In this document: positions 5,717-11,595 of the stretch, piece by piece
Layout: each line of letters starts with the position of its first letter
Numbering within the stretch: the first letter of the stretch is position 1
Source of the DNA: DASXMX01 sp036794395
Lineage (GTDB): Bacteria > Planctomycetota > Phycisphaerae > Tepidisphaerales > Tepidisphaeraceae
Direction: 5' to 3'
Assembly (NCBI GenBank): GCA_036794395.1
Contig: DAIRGS010000195.1
Span: 1 to 13,216, forward strand
DNA: 13,216 bases
Made by a program: the position numbers and the translations under genes
Notes under the pieces: model-generated
What the model saw: the letters and a program-made list of their open reading frames with translations, nothing else
The model's database searches: none
Told to the model about the DNA's origin: nothing

Positions 5717-6841
5717 ATGAAGCAATTCTGGATTGCCGGGCTGGCGTTGTGGATGCTGGGTGCAGTTGGATGCAATCAGAATCCTGAGATGGGGGCGATC
5801 CGCCCCTCGGCCCTGACTGTGGTGGCAGTCCCGGTCGTCCCGGCCTACGCAGGCCCAATCGTCGAGCTCCGCGGGACGGCCGAAGAAATGGGTGCGCAGC
5901 ACGCCCTCCAGCTTGATTCGCAGATTCAGCTCCTCCAGAAAAATTATCTAAACGTGTACATGGGCAGCGGCGCCAAGCGGTTGATTGCCTTGACCGCGGC
6001 GCGGGTGTTTAAATCGTACTTCCCGGTGGATCATTTGGCCGAGGTGGATGCCCTGGCCACCCAGGAGGGGATGGACGAGCGCGAGGCGGTGCTGGCGCAA
6101 TGCTTTCTGGATCTGTCGCCAATGACCGCGTGCTCGACAATGACACTGCCCGCCTCGGCTTCAGCGGATCATGTGGCGCGATTTGCGCGAAATCTGGATT
6201 TCCCGGCATTGAATATCGCAGACAAGTATTCGACGGTTTTTGTTTACCATCCTCAGGGGCGATACCAGTTTGTGTCGATTGGGTGGCCGGGCATGGTCGG
6301 CGTGCTCAGCGGGATGAATGAGCACGGGCTGTGCCTGGCGAATATGGAAGTTTCGCGCGGGGTGCGGATGCCGGGGGCAATGCCGTACACGCTGCTGTAT
6401 CGAACGGTGCTGGAAAAGTGCAAGACGGTTGGCGAGGCGATCGAGCTGCTGGAAAAGACCCCACGACAAACGCCCAATAACTTAATGCTGATGGACGCGG
6501 CTGGCGATCGGGCCGTGGCGGAAATTACTCCGGAAGCGGTTACAGTGCGACGTGCGACGCCAGATGCCCCGCTGATCAGCACGAATCACCAGCGCGGAAC
6601 CGATTGCGATTCAGCCGGCCGGTGCCGGCGGTTTGACTACTTGCATGCTCACGGCGGCGAGGAATTCGGGCATATAGGTGTGGCGGATCTAGAGGACATG
6701 CTTGGACATGTTTCTCCGGGCAAGGCGACTCTCCAATCGATGATCTTTGAGCCCACAAATCGCGTGATTTATCTATCAACCGGTGCCGATGCGGCGCACG
6801 GGACGTTTTACAAGTTGGACGTGGGGAGCCGGTTTAAGTGA
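5717..6841 (+). CDS. Lipoprotein of the C45 / acyl-CoA:6-APA acyltransferase-like Ntn-hydrolase family
   Basis: A 374-residue protein with a clear start: ATG 5717 preceded by GAGG 7 bases away. Residues 1-18 are a lipoprotein signal, and the lipobox AVGC gives Cys19 as the lipidation site, so the protein should be tethered to a membrane. The body fits C45 peptidase/acyltransferase relatives: VELRGTAEEMGAQHA (start of the domain), a helical segment, then MTAC139ST as the likely autoprocessing site and nucleophile, followed by FARNLD (158-161), the strand pair around WPGMVGVLSGMNEHGLCLANM, NNLMLMDAAGDRAVAEI and STNHQ. In this family the proenzyme cuts itself before the cysteine, which then attacks amide bonds (penicillin acyl exchange, bile-salt-like or N-acyl amides). 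The substrate here is unknown. The gene converges on the TPR gene, with a 27-bp gap between the two stop codons. Confidence 0.85.
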   Translation: MKQFWIAGLALWMLGAVGCNQNPEMGAIRPSALTVVAVPVVPAYAGPIVELRGTAEEMGAQHALQLDSQIQLLQKNYLNVYMGSGAKRLIALTAARVFKSYFPVDHLAEVDALATQEGMDEREAVLAQCFLDLSPMTACSTMTLPASASADHVARFARNLDFPALNIADKYSTVFVYHPQGRYQFVSIGWPGMVGVLSGMNEHGLCLANMEVSRGVRMPGAMPYTLLYRTVLEKCKTVGEAIELLEKTPRQTPNNLMLMDAAGDRAVAEITPEAVTVRRATPDAPLISTNHQRGTDCDSAGRCRRFDYLHAHGGEEFGHIGVADLEDMLGHVSPGKATLQSMIFEPTNRVIYLSTGADAAHGTFYKLDVGSRFK

Positions 6842-6868
6842 TCGGCAATCAATCCTCCCCGCGAATCA

Positions 6869-7414
6869 TCACCCTTCAAGAATCTGCTTATGTCGGTCAA
6901 TCGCATTCGGATCGATCGGCGAACGAGCCGCTCGCGTTTGACGCAGCGGCTTAACGCCCACCGTCTTTCGCGTCGCCCGCACACTCTTCTCGTCCGGCAT
7001 GCGCGGGCCGGGTTTGCCCTTGCTTGCCGCGGGCTTCGCGCGGCCTGAGGCGAGCTGCTGCCCTTCATTCCGCTCGATCGACTCTTGGTTGCGCTCAGTC
7101 CCCGCTTGAATCGCCTTTTCAAACAGCGCCGCCGCCTCAGATGCCCTCCCCACTCCACTCAGCAGTAATCCAAGATCATTGTGGTATCGGGCATGCTCCG
7201 GCGAAAGCCGAATGGCTTCGGCAAGCAGTTCTTCCCCCGCCTCAATCTGCCCCGCCTGGCCCGCCAGCAGCCCCAAAAGGTTCGCCGCCGTCGCATCCTC
7301 CGGATTCCGGACCAGCGCCTCCCGGCATAACCGCTCGGCCTGCGCAAAACGTCGGCCCTGGTAATGCTCCAGGGCCGTTTCAACCAACAACTCATCACCC
7401 AATTCAGATTCCAT
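6869..7414 (-). CDS. TPR-repeat protein with basic, disordered C-terminus
   Basis: A 181-residue protein from ATG 7414 (a TTG directly before it is less likely). Residues 1-105 contain about three tetratricopeptide units: ALEHYQGRRFAQAERLCREALVRNP, then AANLLGLLAGQAGQIEAGEELLAEAIRLSP, then ARYHNDLGLLLSGVGRASEAAALFEKAIQAG. TPRs are protein-interaction scaffolds. Residues 106-181 are rich in K, R, P, Q and S, lack hydrophobic clusters and look disordered. Planctomycete TPR proteins are often much longer (for example with glycosyltransferase or sulfotransferase domains), so this may be a short member or a truncated one. I see no continuing frame to prove truncation. No signal peptide, so it is probably cytoplasmic. 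It is the last gene of a same-strand run with the two pseudopilins, 121 bp downstream of the second one. Confidence 0.75.
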   Translation of the reverse strand: MESELGDELLVETALEHYQGRRFAQAERLCREALVRNPEDATAANLLGLLAGQAGQIEAGEELLAEAIRLSPEHARYHNDLGLLLSGVGRASEAAALFEKAIQAGTERNQESIERNEGQQLASGRAKPAASKGKPGPRMPDEKSVRATRKTVGVKPLRQTRAARSPIDPNAIDRHKQILEG

Positions 7415-7535
7415 CAACCTGTAAGCCTCTTACGCACGGCGCGACTTCTCGCCTATCGGATGTCACGCAATGTGAGGCTCGTTCACCCAACAAGTCAACG
7501 CTCACCCCATCACCATAACTCGAGAGCGCATCACC

Positions 7536-8390
7536 CTACCGAATCGCCCCCTTCGGCACCGGCCCACCCGACCACGCCTCAAGCTGATAAACATCTGGCG
7601 AATTGGCCATGGCCCCGTTCTTCAGTAGGCCCGCCGCTGCCATTTCTGGAATATTGCCCGTGCGCGGGTCGGCATAGACCCAAAAGATCGCGTGGCCATC
7701 GGCAAATGAAATGGCCGTCCCCTCAGCCGAAGCATTCCCGCCCTTATGATTCTGTCCCGGATAGTCACTCATGTCGATCTGCGGAGCGATCGGCGTATTA
7801 AAACAGGTCAACACAATCCCCTTCGGTGACCAGGCCTCAATAAACACAAACGTAGATTCCGCCCGATGAATCTGCGAAAGCATGAACAACGTTTTTGGGA
7901 TTCCGACCGTCCCCGCCAGTAAGCCATTGATCTCATATCCCGGCGCCCGCCCATGAGGATCGTCCGGGCAAATATATACACCCAGGGCCTTCACATATGG
8001 CCAAAGCATCCCAAACTTCGCATTGACATGCCCGCCCCCTGCCACCCAGCTAAAGAAATTCGGCGGTGGCGTCTTCAATCCTGCAAATGAAACTGAAATG
8101 GTTACGGGGTCTGCCGTCCCGTCGTCGTAGATATGAGTCCAACTGTTCATGCTTCCAAACCCCGGGTACGCCTGAACCTCGGAATTGCAGAAATGCCCCT
8201 TGTTTTCATTCGCATAGCTCAGCCATGCCGCCGTCAATTGCCGCTGGTTCGACAGGCATTGCGCTCGCTTCGCATTCTCCCGCGCTTTGTTCAGGGCCGG
8301 CAACAAAATGCCAACCAACAGAGCGATAATTCCAATAACCACCAGCAGCTCGACGAGCGTAAAACCGCTTGAAAGCCAACGTTTTTTCAT
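7536..8390 (-). CDS. Type II-secretion-like pseudopilin / prepilin-type N-terminal protein, paralogue 2
   Basis: A 284-residue protein from ATG 8390, with a strong GGAGG 6 bases upstream. The N-terminus MKKRWLSSG^FTLVELLVVIGIIALLVG is a class III prepilin signal: a short basic leader, cleavage between Gly9 and Phe10, Glu at +5 (residue 14), then a single hydrophobic helix. After LPALNKARENAKRAQCLSNQRQLTAAWLSYANENKG come a globular domain with YICPDDPHG and GYEINGLLAG, and the C-terminal SFADGHAIFWVYAD motif. This matches the large planctomycete/verrucomicrobial family of prepilin-like proteins with FADGH-type C-termini (DUF1559-like). They are processed by a prepilin peptidase and may assemble into pseudopili or be surface proteins. 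Function is not established. It is 31 bp downstream of its paralogue and almost certainly co-transcribed. Confidence 0.9.
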   Translation of the reverse strand: MKKRWLSSGFTLVELLVVIGIIALLVGILLPALNKARENAKRAQCLSNQRQLTAAWLSYANENKGHFCNSEVQAYPGFGSMNSWTHIYDDGTADPVTISVSFAGLKTPPPNFFSWVAGGGHVNAKFGMLWPYVKALGVYICPDDPHGRAPGYEINGLLAGTVGIPKTLFMLSQIHRAESTFVFIEAWSPKGIVLTCFNTPIAPQIDMSDYPGQNHKGGNASAEGTAISFADGHAIFWVYADPRTGNIPEMAAAGLLKNGAMANSPDVYQLEAWSGGPVPKGAIR

Positions 8391-8421
8391 TTCGTCCTCC
8401 CGCTCGCGATTGCGACGTGGC

Positions 8422-9396
8422 TTACTGCGTCATCCCTTTTGGAATCGGTCCGCCGGACCAGGCTTCCAATTGAAACACATCCGGAGAATTGGCCGCCGCT
8501 TCGGTCGGCGTATTAATCAGCTGGTGCTTGGGATCGTTCGGATCGGCATTAAAGCTGTCATTCTGCCCCGAACTGAAAGCCTCGGCCAGATTCCCCGTTC
8601 GCGCATCCGCATATTGCCAGAAAATCGCATGACCATCCGCGAACGATATTCCCGTCCCAGCCGTCCGCCCAGCGAGGCTCGGGTGATTCTGCCCCGGAAT
8701 TCCACCCGCGGTAAACGTGGGCTTCGGAGAGATCGGCGTCTGAAAGGAATTGAATAAAATGGTGATCTGGTACAAATCAATTGGATTCGGCGGACGGGTC
8801 TTCACGAATGTCACCCCTGTCGAATCCCAGCCCTCAATAAACACGAACGTACCCTCGGCCTTGCGAATTTCCCGCAACGAGAACAACGTCGTAGGGATTC
8901 CGATCCTGCCCGCCAGCAGACCGTTTATCTGGTAGCTGGTTGGCCCTGGTGCCTGATAATCCGGGCATCGATAGACCTGCGTTGATCTGAGATAAGGCCA
9001 CAAGACGCCCGCTTCCACGCTCAGCTTCGTGCTCCGCCCCCCAATCCAGCTGAAAAAGCACTCGGGCGGTGTCTTCAATCCCGCATAACTCACCGTCACG
9101 TCCAGCGGAGAGCTTGCGCCCGAATCAAAGTTGTACGTCCATTCGTTTACAGTCTTGTCGCTCGGATCGCCCGCATACCCCTGCGTCTCCGAACTGCAAA
9201 TCCGCCCCTTGTGTTCGTTGGCGTATTCCAGCCAGGCAATCGTCAACTGATGCAGATTCGACAAGCACTGCACCCGCCGTGCCTGCTCTCGCGCCCGGTT
9301 CAACGCCGCCAGCAAGATCGAGACAAGCAAAACGATGATCGCAAGGACCACCAGCAGCTCAACCAGCGTAAATCCGTGTCGTACCCTACGGTTCAT
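8422..9396 (-). CDS. Type II-secretion-like pseudopilin / prepilin-type N-terminal protein, paralogue 1
   Basis: A 324-residue protein from ATG 9396, with GGGGAG 8 bases upstream. Leader MNRRVRHG^FTLVELLVVLAIIVLLVS: prepilin cleavage between Gly8 and Phe9, Glu at +5 (residue 13). The domain order is the same as its neighbour: QCLSNLHQLTIAWLEYANEHKG, SYAGLKTPPECFFSWIGG, YRCPDYQAPG, SYQINGLLAGRIGIPTTLFSL, GTFVFIEGWDSTG, GISFADGHAIFWQYADARTGN. It is longer by about 40 residues, mainly from an insertion after FIEGWDSTG and another before ANSPDVFQLEAWSGGP. The pair arose by tandem duplication. Both end in nearly the same EAWSGGP(V/I)PKG peptide. It is the first gene of the unit 9396-6869, and I could not pick out a convincing promoter in the repeat-bearing region upstream. 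Confidence 0.9.
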   Translation of the reverse strand: MNRRVRHGFTLVELLVVLAIIVLLVSILLAALNRAREQARRVQCLSNLHQLTIAWLEYANEHKGRICSSETQGYAGDPSDKTVNEWTYNFDSGASSPLDVTVSYAGLKTPPECFFSWIGGRSTKLSVEAGVLWPYLRSTQVYRCPDYQAPGPTSYQINGLLAGRIGIPTTLFSLREIRKAEGTFVFIEGWDSTGVTFVKTRPPNPIDLYQITILFNSFQTPISPKPTFTAGGIPGQNHPSLAGRTAGTGISFADGHAIFWQYADARTGNLAEAFSSGQNDSFNADPNDPKHQLINTPTEAAANSPDVFQLEAWSGGPIPKGMTQ

Positions 9397-9530
9397 GATG
9401 TGGCTCCCCAGTGTAGTGCCCCTTCACCCCAGCCCTGCATTCAAATTGAGGCAAGATCACTAAAAAAACTCGTAAAGCCACAAATGAAGGCCCAACGGCG
9501 GCAGCCACGTACAATTCATCCGCTTTTTTT

Positions 9531-9570
9531 CTTCGTGCTTTCGTGCCTTCGTGCCTTCGTGCCTTCGTGT
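9531..9570. repeat. 8-bp tandem repeat (5 units)
   Basis: Five near-identical octamers CTTCGTGC, TTTCGTGC, CTTCGTGC, CTTCGTGC, CTTCGTGT. Because 8 is not a multiple of 3, this is not a coding repeat. It lies in the 191-bp gap between the pseudopilin start and the rnpB terminator, where I see no gene. Such CTTCGTGC arrays recur as dispersed junk-like repeats in several bacterial genomes and often generate spurious KARRHEGTKARR peptides. Confidence 0.85.
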
Positions 9571-9587
9571 TTAATTCTAAATCCCCC

Positions 9588-9628
9588 AAAAAAGCCGGCG
9601 GCGGGCACCGTTCAGGCACCCGCCGCCG
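9588..9628 (-). terminator. Rho-independent terminator of rnpB
   Basis: Read on the minus strand: CGGCGGCGGGTGCC, loop TGAAC, GGTGCCCGCCGCCG, GC, then TTTTTT. This is a 14-bp stem with two internal G-T wobbles followed by six T. It starts directly after the P1 closing strand of the RNase P RNA, so it ends that transcript. Confidence 0.9.
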
Positions 9629-9629
9629 A

Positions 9630-10216
9630 TCATGACCGCGGCCATCCGTAAGCCGAGTTCTGTTCCCGTGCCGTTAAGCACGAGTGCGACCATTTCTCTG
9701 GGACGCACGTCGCCATGCGCCTCTAGCGACCTACCCGCGAAAGTAACGGTTTCCCATCGCGCCCCAGGCAAGGGCTCTTTCGCATATTTGGTCTTGCAGC
9801 CGGTGGGGTTTGCCATGCCGTCCGAGTCACCCCGAACGCGGTGCGCTCTTACCGCACCATTTCACCCTTACTGGGTTCAGTAGGCGGGGGAAGACAAAGG
9901 TCGGCAGTGGGCAGTCGGCAGAAGAAACGTGGGCAGTGGGCGGTGCGCAGTCGGCAGGAAAAACTTCATTCCTGCCCACTGCCGACTGCCCACTGCCGAC
10001 TATCTTCTCGGTCGACTGCCCACAGCCGACTTTGTCTTCTCCGCCTACTGCGTACTGCCTACTGCCTACCAACCCAGCGGTATCTTTCTGTTGCACTTTC
10101 CGTCGGATTGCTCCGCCTTGATGTTATCAAGCACCGTGCCTTGCGCAGCTCGGACTTTCCTCACCCGGACGAGAAAAAACTCTCATCCGGGCGCGGTCGC
10201 TACGACCGCCGCGGCC
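9630..10216 (-). ncRNA. rnpB: RNase P RNA (bacterial type A) with a giant P12 helix
   Basis: The catalytic RNA of ribonuclease P, which removes 5' leaders from pre-tRNAs. On the minus strand all the conserved cores occur in order: P1 5' strand GGCCGCGG (10216-10209), P3 hairpin CCCGGA...TCCGGG, GAGGAAAGTCCG (10162-10151), GTGCAACAGAAAG (about 10097-10085), TAAGGGTGAAA then GGTGCGGTAAGAGCGCACCG (9870-9838), the GGGTAGG region, ACAGAACTCGGCTTA (9663-9649) and the P1 3' strand CCGCGGTC (9641-9634). Total length is about 587 nt, against the roughly 350-400 nt usual for type A. The surplus is all in the P12 position: CTGGGTT (10077-10071) pairs with AACCCAG (9877-9871), enclosing about 190 nt of repeat-rich, self-complementary sequence. 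A -10 TATACT and an intrinsic terminator flank it, so it is a stand-alone gene. The ends are estimated to within a few bases. Confidence 0.95.
9871..10077 (-). repeat. Expanded P12 hairpin of rnpB built from GGCAGTN-like heptamers
   Basis: In RNA sense the 5' side runs through GGTAGGCAGTAGGCAGTACG, CAGTAGGCGG, GAAGACAAAGTCGGC and GTGGGCAGTC-type units. The 3' side has complementary CTGCCCACTGCCGAC, TTTGTCTTC and CCGCCTACTG. Paired blocks include CTGGGTT/AACCCAG, CAGTAGGCGG/CCGCCTACTG, GAAGACAAA/TTTGTCTTC and GTCGGC/GCCGAC, with one unpaired block of about 20 nt on the 5' side. The units are degenerate heptamers (GGCAGTG, GGCAGTC, GGCAGTA). Confidence 0.85.
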
Positions 10217-10222
10217 GATATG

Positions 10223-10228
10223 AGTATA
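10223..10228 (-). promoter_or_regulatory. rnpB promoter -10 element
   Basis: TATACT on the minus strand ends 6 bases before the first G of the RNase P RNA P1 strand (10216), a normal distance to a start site. The matching -35 position holds only AACATT-like sequence, so that box is weak or non-canonical. The 64-bp gap also has to carry the promoter of the divergent gene at 10281; TATAAAAT (10233-10240) on the plus strand is a candidate, unproven. Confidence 0.6.
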
Positions 10229-10280
10229 GCGTTATAAAATTCGGAAATGTTCCATTACCGCGATTGAATGAGCGTCCTCC

Positions 10281-11096
10281 ATGGCACACGAAATCCTTTC
10301 AACGATCCCCCTGTTCGCCAGCCTCCCGTCCGAAGAGCGGGCCGAGCTTGAGGCCATGCTTCGCACCCAGCCTTACCCCGCCAATCGCCCCGTAGTGTGG
10401 CTTGGCGAGCAGGGAAACGACTTTTACATCGTTAAACACGGCAAATGCCTGGTGTCCTGCCCCGATGAAGACGGCAAGGAAGTGGTCCTCTCCACCCTCG
10501 GGCCCGGCCACTTTTTTGGCGAAATCTCGCTGCTCGATGGCGGGCCCCGCACCGCCACCGTCCGCACCACCATCGACTCCGAAATGCTCATCCTCACGCG
10601 CGAGGATTTTCTCAATTTCCTCCGCCGCCACCCCGACGCGGCCATCTACATGCTCGGCATCCTCGGCAAACGCCAGCGCGACACCAACGATAAAATTCGC
10701 GGCATTAAGAACGTCAATCAGGCCATCGCAGAGACGCAGAGCCGCTGGAACGTCATCGCTGAGCGCATCGCAAATATCAGCGCCAGCCAATGGTTTGTGC
10801 TCCTCAACCTGATCTTCTTCTTCGGCTGGATCATCATCAATCTGGCGCTAAAGCACTTAGGCAGCACGCCTTGGGACGAACCGCCCTCGTTCGGCACGCT
10901 GGGCTTTATGATTACGGTCGAAGCCTTGTTCATCTCTCTTTTCGTGCTGATCAGCCAGGGCCAGCAAGGCGAACGCGACCGCATCCGCTCCGATATGGAT
11001 TACCAAGTCAATCTCAAGGCTCACCAGGAAGTCATGCAACTTCACCACAAGCTCGATAGGCTCCACGCAATCCTTCCCAAAATCGCTGGCGAGTAA
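10281..11096 (+). CDS. Cyclic-nucleotide-binding domain fused to DUF1003 membrane domain
   Basis: A 271-residue protein from ATG 10281 (no good Shine-Dalgarno; the bases before the start are GCGTCCTCC). Residues 8-125 form a Crp/PKA-type cNMP-binding domain: IPLFASLPSEERAELE, GEQGNDFYIVKHGKCLVSC, and the phosphate-binding cassette FFGEISLLDGGPRTATV (79-94), with the key Glu81 and Arg90 both present, so ligand binding is plausible. There is no HTH, so it is not a transcription factor. Residues 155-271 match DUF1003: TM1 about 171-190 (WFVLLNLIFFFGWIIINLAL), a GSTPWDEPPSF loop, TM2 about 204-225, then QGQQGERDRIRSDMDYQVNLKAHQEVMQLHHKLDRL, the family's signature amphipathic tail. The protein should sit in the inner membrane and change state with cAMP, cGMP or another small ligand. 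What DUF1003 does is unknown. It is divergent from rnpB and convergent with the gene at 11222. Confidence 0.9.
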   Translation: MAHEILSTIPLFASLPSEERAELEAMLRTQPYPANRPVVWLGEQGNDFYIVKHGKCLVSCPDEDGKEVVLSTLGPGHFFGEISLLDGGPRTATVRTTIDSEMLILTREDFLNFLRRHPDAAIYMLGILGKRQRDTNDKIRGIKNVNQAIAETQSRWNVIAERIANISASQWFVLLNLIFFFGWIIINLALKHLGSTPWDEPPSFGTLGFMITVEALFISLFVLISQGQQGERDRIRSDMDYQVNLKAHQEVMQLHHKLDRLHAILPKIAGE

Positions 11097-11166
11097 GCCT
11101 CAACCGATCTTTAACGGCCGAATGGGCGCGTTGGTCATGTTGACCCAGATGTTGCCATGAAAGAAC

Positions 11167-11195
11167 AACCTCCCGGCGCGTTGCCGGAAGGTTGT
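11167..11195. terminator. Hairpin between convergent genes
   Basis: CAACCTCCCGGC (11167-11178) pairs with GCCGGAAGGTTG (11184-11195), an 11-bp stem with one C-A mismatch and loop GCGTT. On the minus strand it is followed by TTCTTT, which fits a terminator for the 13197-11222 unit. On the plus strand the tail TATTACG is poor, so bidirectional use is uncertain. Nothing else is evident in the 125-bp gap. Confidence 0.7.
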
Positions 11196-11221
11196 ATTAC
11201 GCCAGGTCTCGTGGCGACACG

Positions 11222-11581
11222 TCAGTGAATCTTCACCGGCCGGGTCGAAGGGGGTTTACTGCTGCCGGTGTACGTGCCCTCAAGCTCAACGGTCTGCTTC
11301 GTGTTCACATTCGTCACAACCACCGACGGCTTCGCACGATTTGGGAACCCCACCACGCGCCAGTCTTCAAAAGGTTTGGGGAGGGCTTGGCCGGCTTGGA
11401 ATTCACCAAGGAGTTTGTGGTCCGCGTCGTACATGACTGCAAAAAGGCGCGACTCCAACGAGCCCTTTCCATCCTTGTATCTGACGGAGTACAACGCAAA
11501 ACCCGGTGGCCCGACTGGGGGTAATTGCTCGATCTGGGAATCACCCACAAGCAACGCGACTGCGAGAATGATGTGGGACAT
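11222..11581 (-). CDS. Small secreted hypothetical protein (119 aa)
   Basis: ATG 11581 has GAGG 9 bases upstream. The first 12 residues (MSHIILAVALLV) are hydrophobic and look like a short signal peptide or anchor. The n-region is minimal, so prediction is uncertain. The rest is a small beta-rich domain: GFALYSVRYKDGKGSLESRLFAVMYDADHKLLGEF, WRVVGFPNRAKPSVVVTNV, QTVELEGTYTGSS, ending in PPSTRPVKIH. It starts 14 bp after the stop of the large secreted gene, so the two almost certainly share a transcript. Family not recognised. Confidence 0.7.
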   Translation of the reverse strand: MSHIILAVALLVGDSQIEQLPPVGPPGFALYSVRYKDGKGSLESRLFAVMYDADHKLLGEFQAGQALPKPFEDWRVVGFPNRAKPSVVVTNVNTKQTVELEGTYTGSSKPPSTRPVKIH

Positions 11582-11595
11582 GACTTAAAACCTCA

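Noticed and set aside
9386..9619. Minus-strand open frame with a KARRHEGTKARRK peptide
   Set aside because: It is produced by the octamer repeat and is a well-known kind of spurious translation. The real gene start in this stretch is ATG 9396.
9899..10070. CRISPR-like array of short repeats
   Set aside because: The units are degenerate heptamers with no spacers and are arranged as inverted halves of one hairpin inside rnpB.
10243..10253. GGAAATGTTCC palindrome as an operator for the cNMP/DUF1003 gene
   Set aside because: Only four paired bases per side. It is too short to claim without a second copy.
9632..10395. Several open frames of 80-180 codons across rnpB
   Set aside because: They translate a structured RNA and its repeats, with no protein features.
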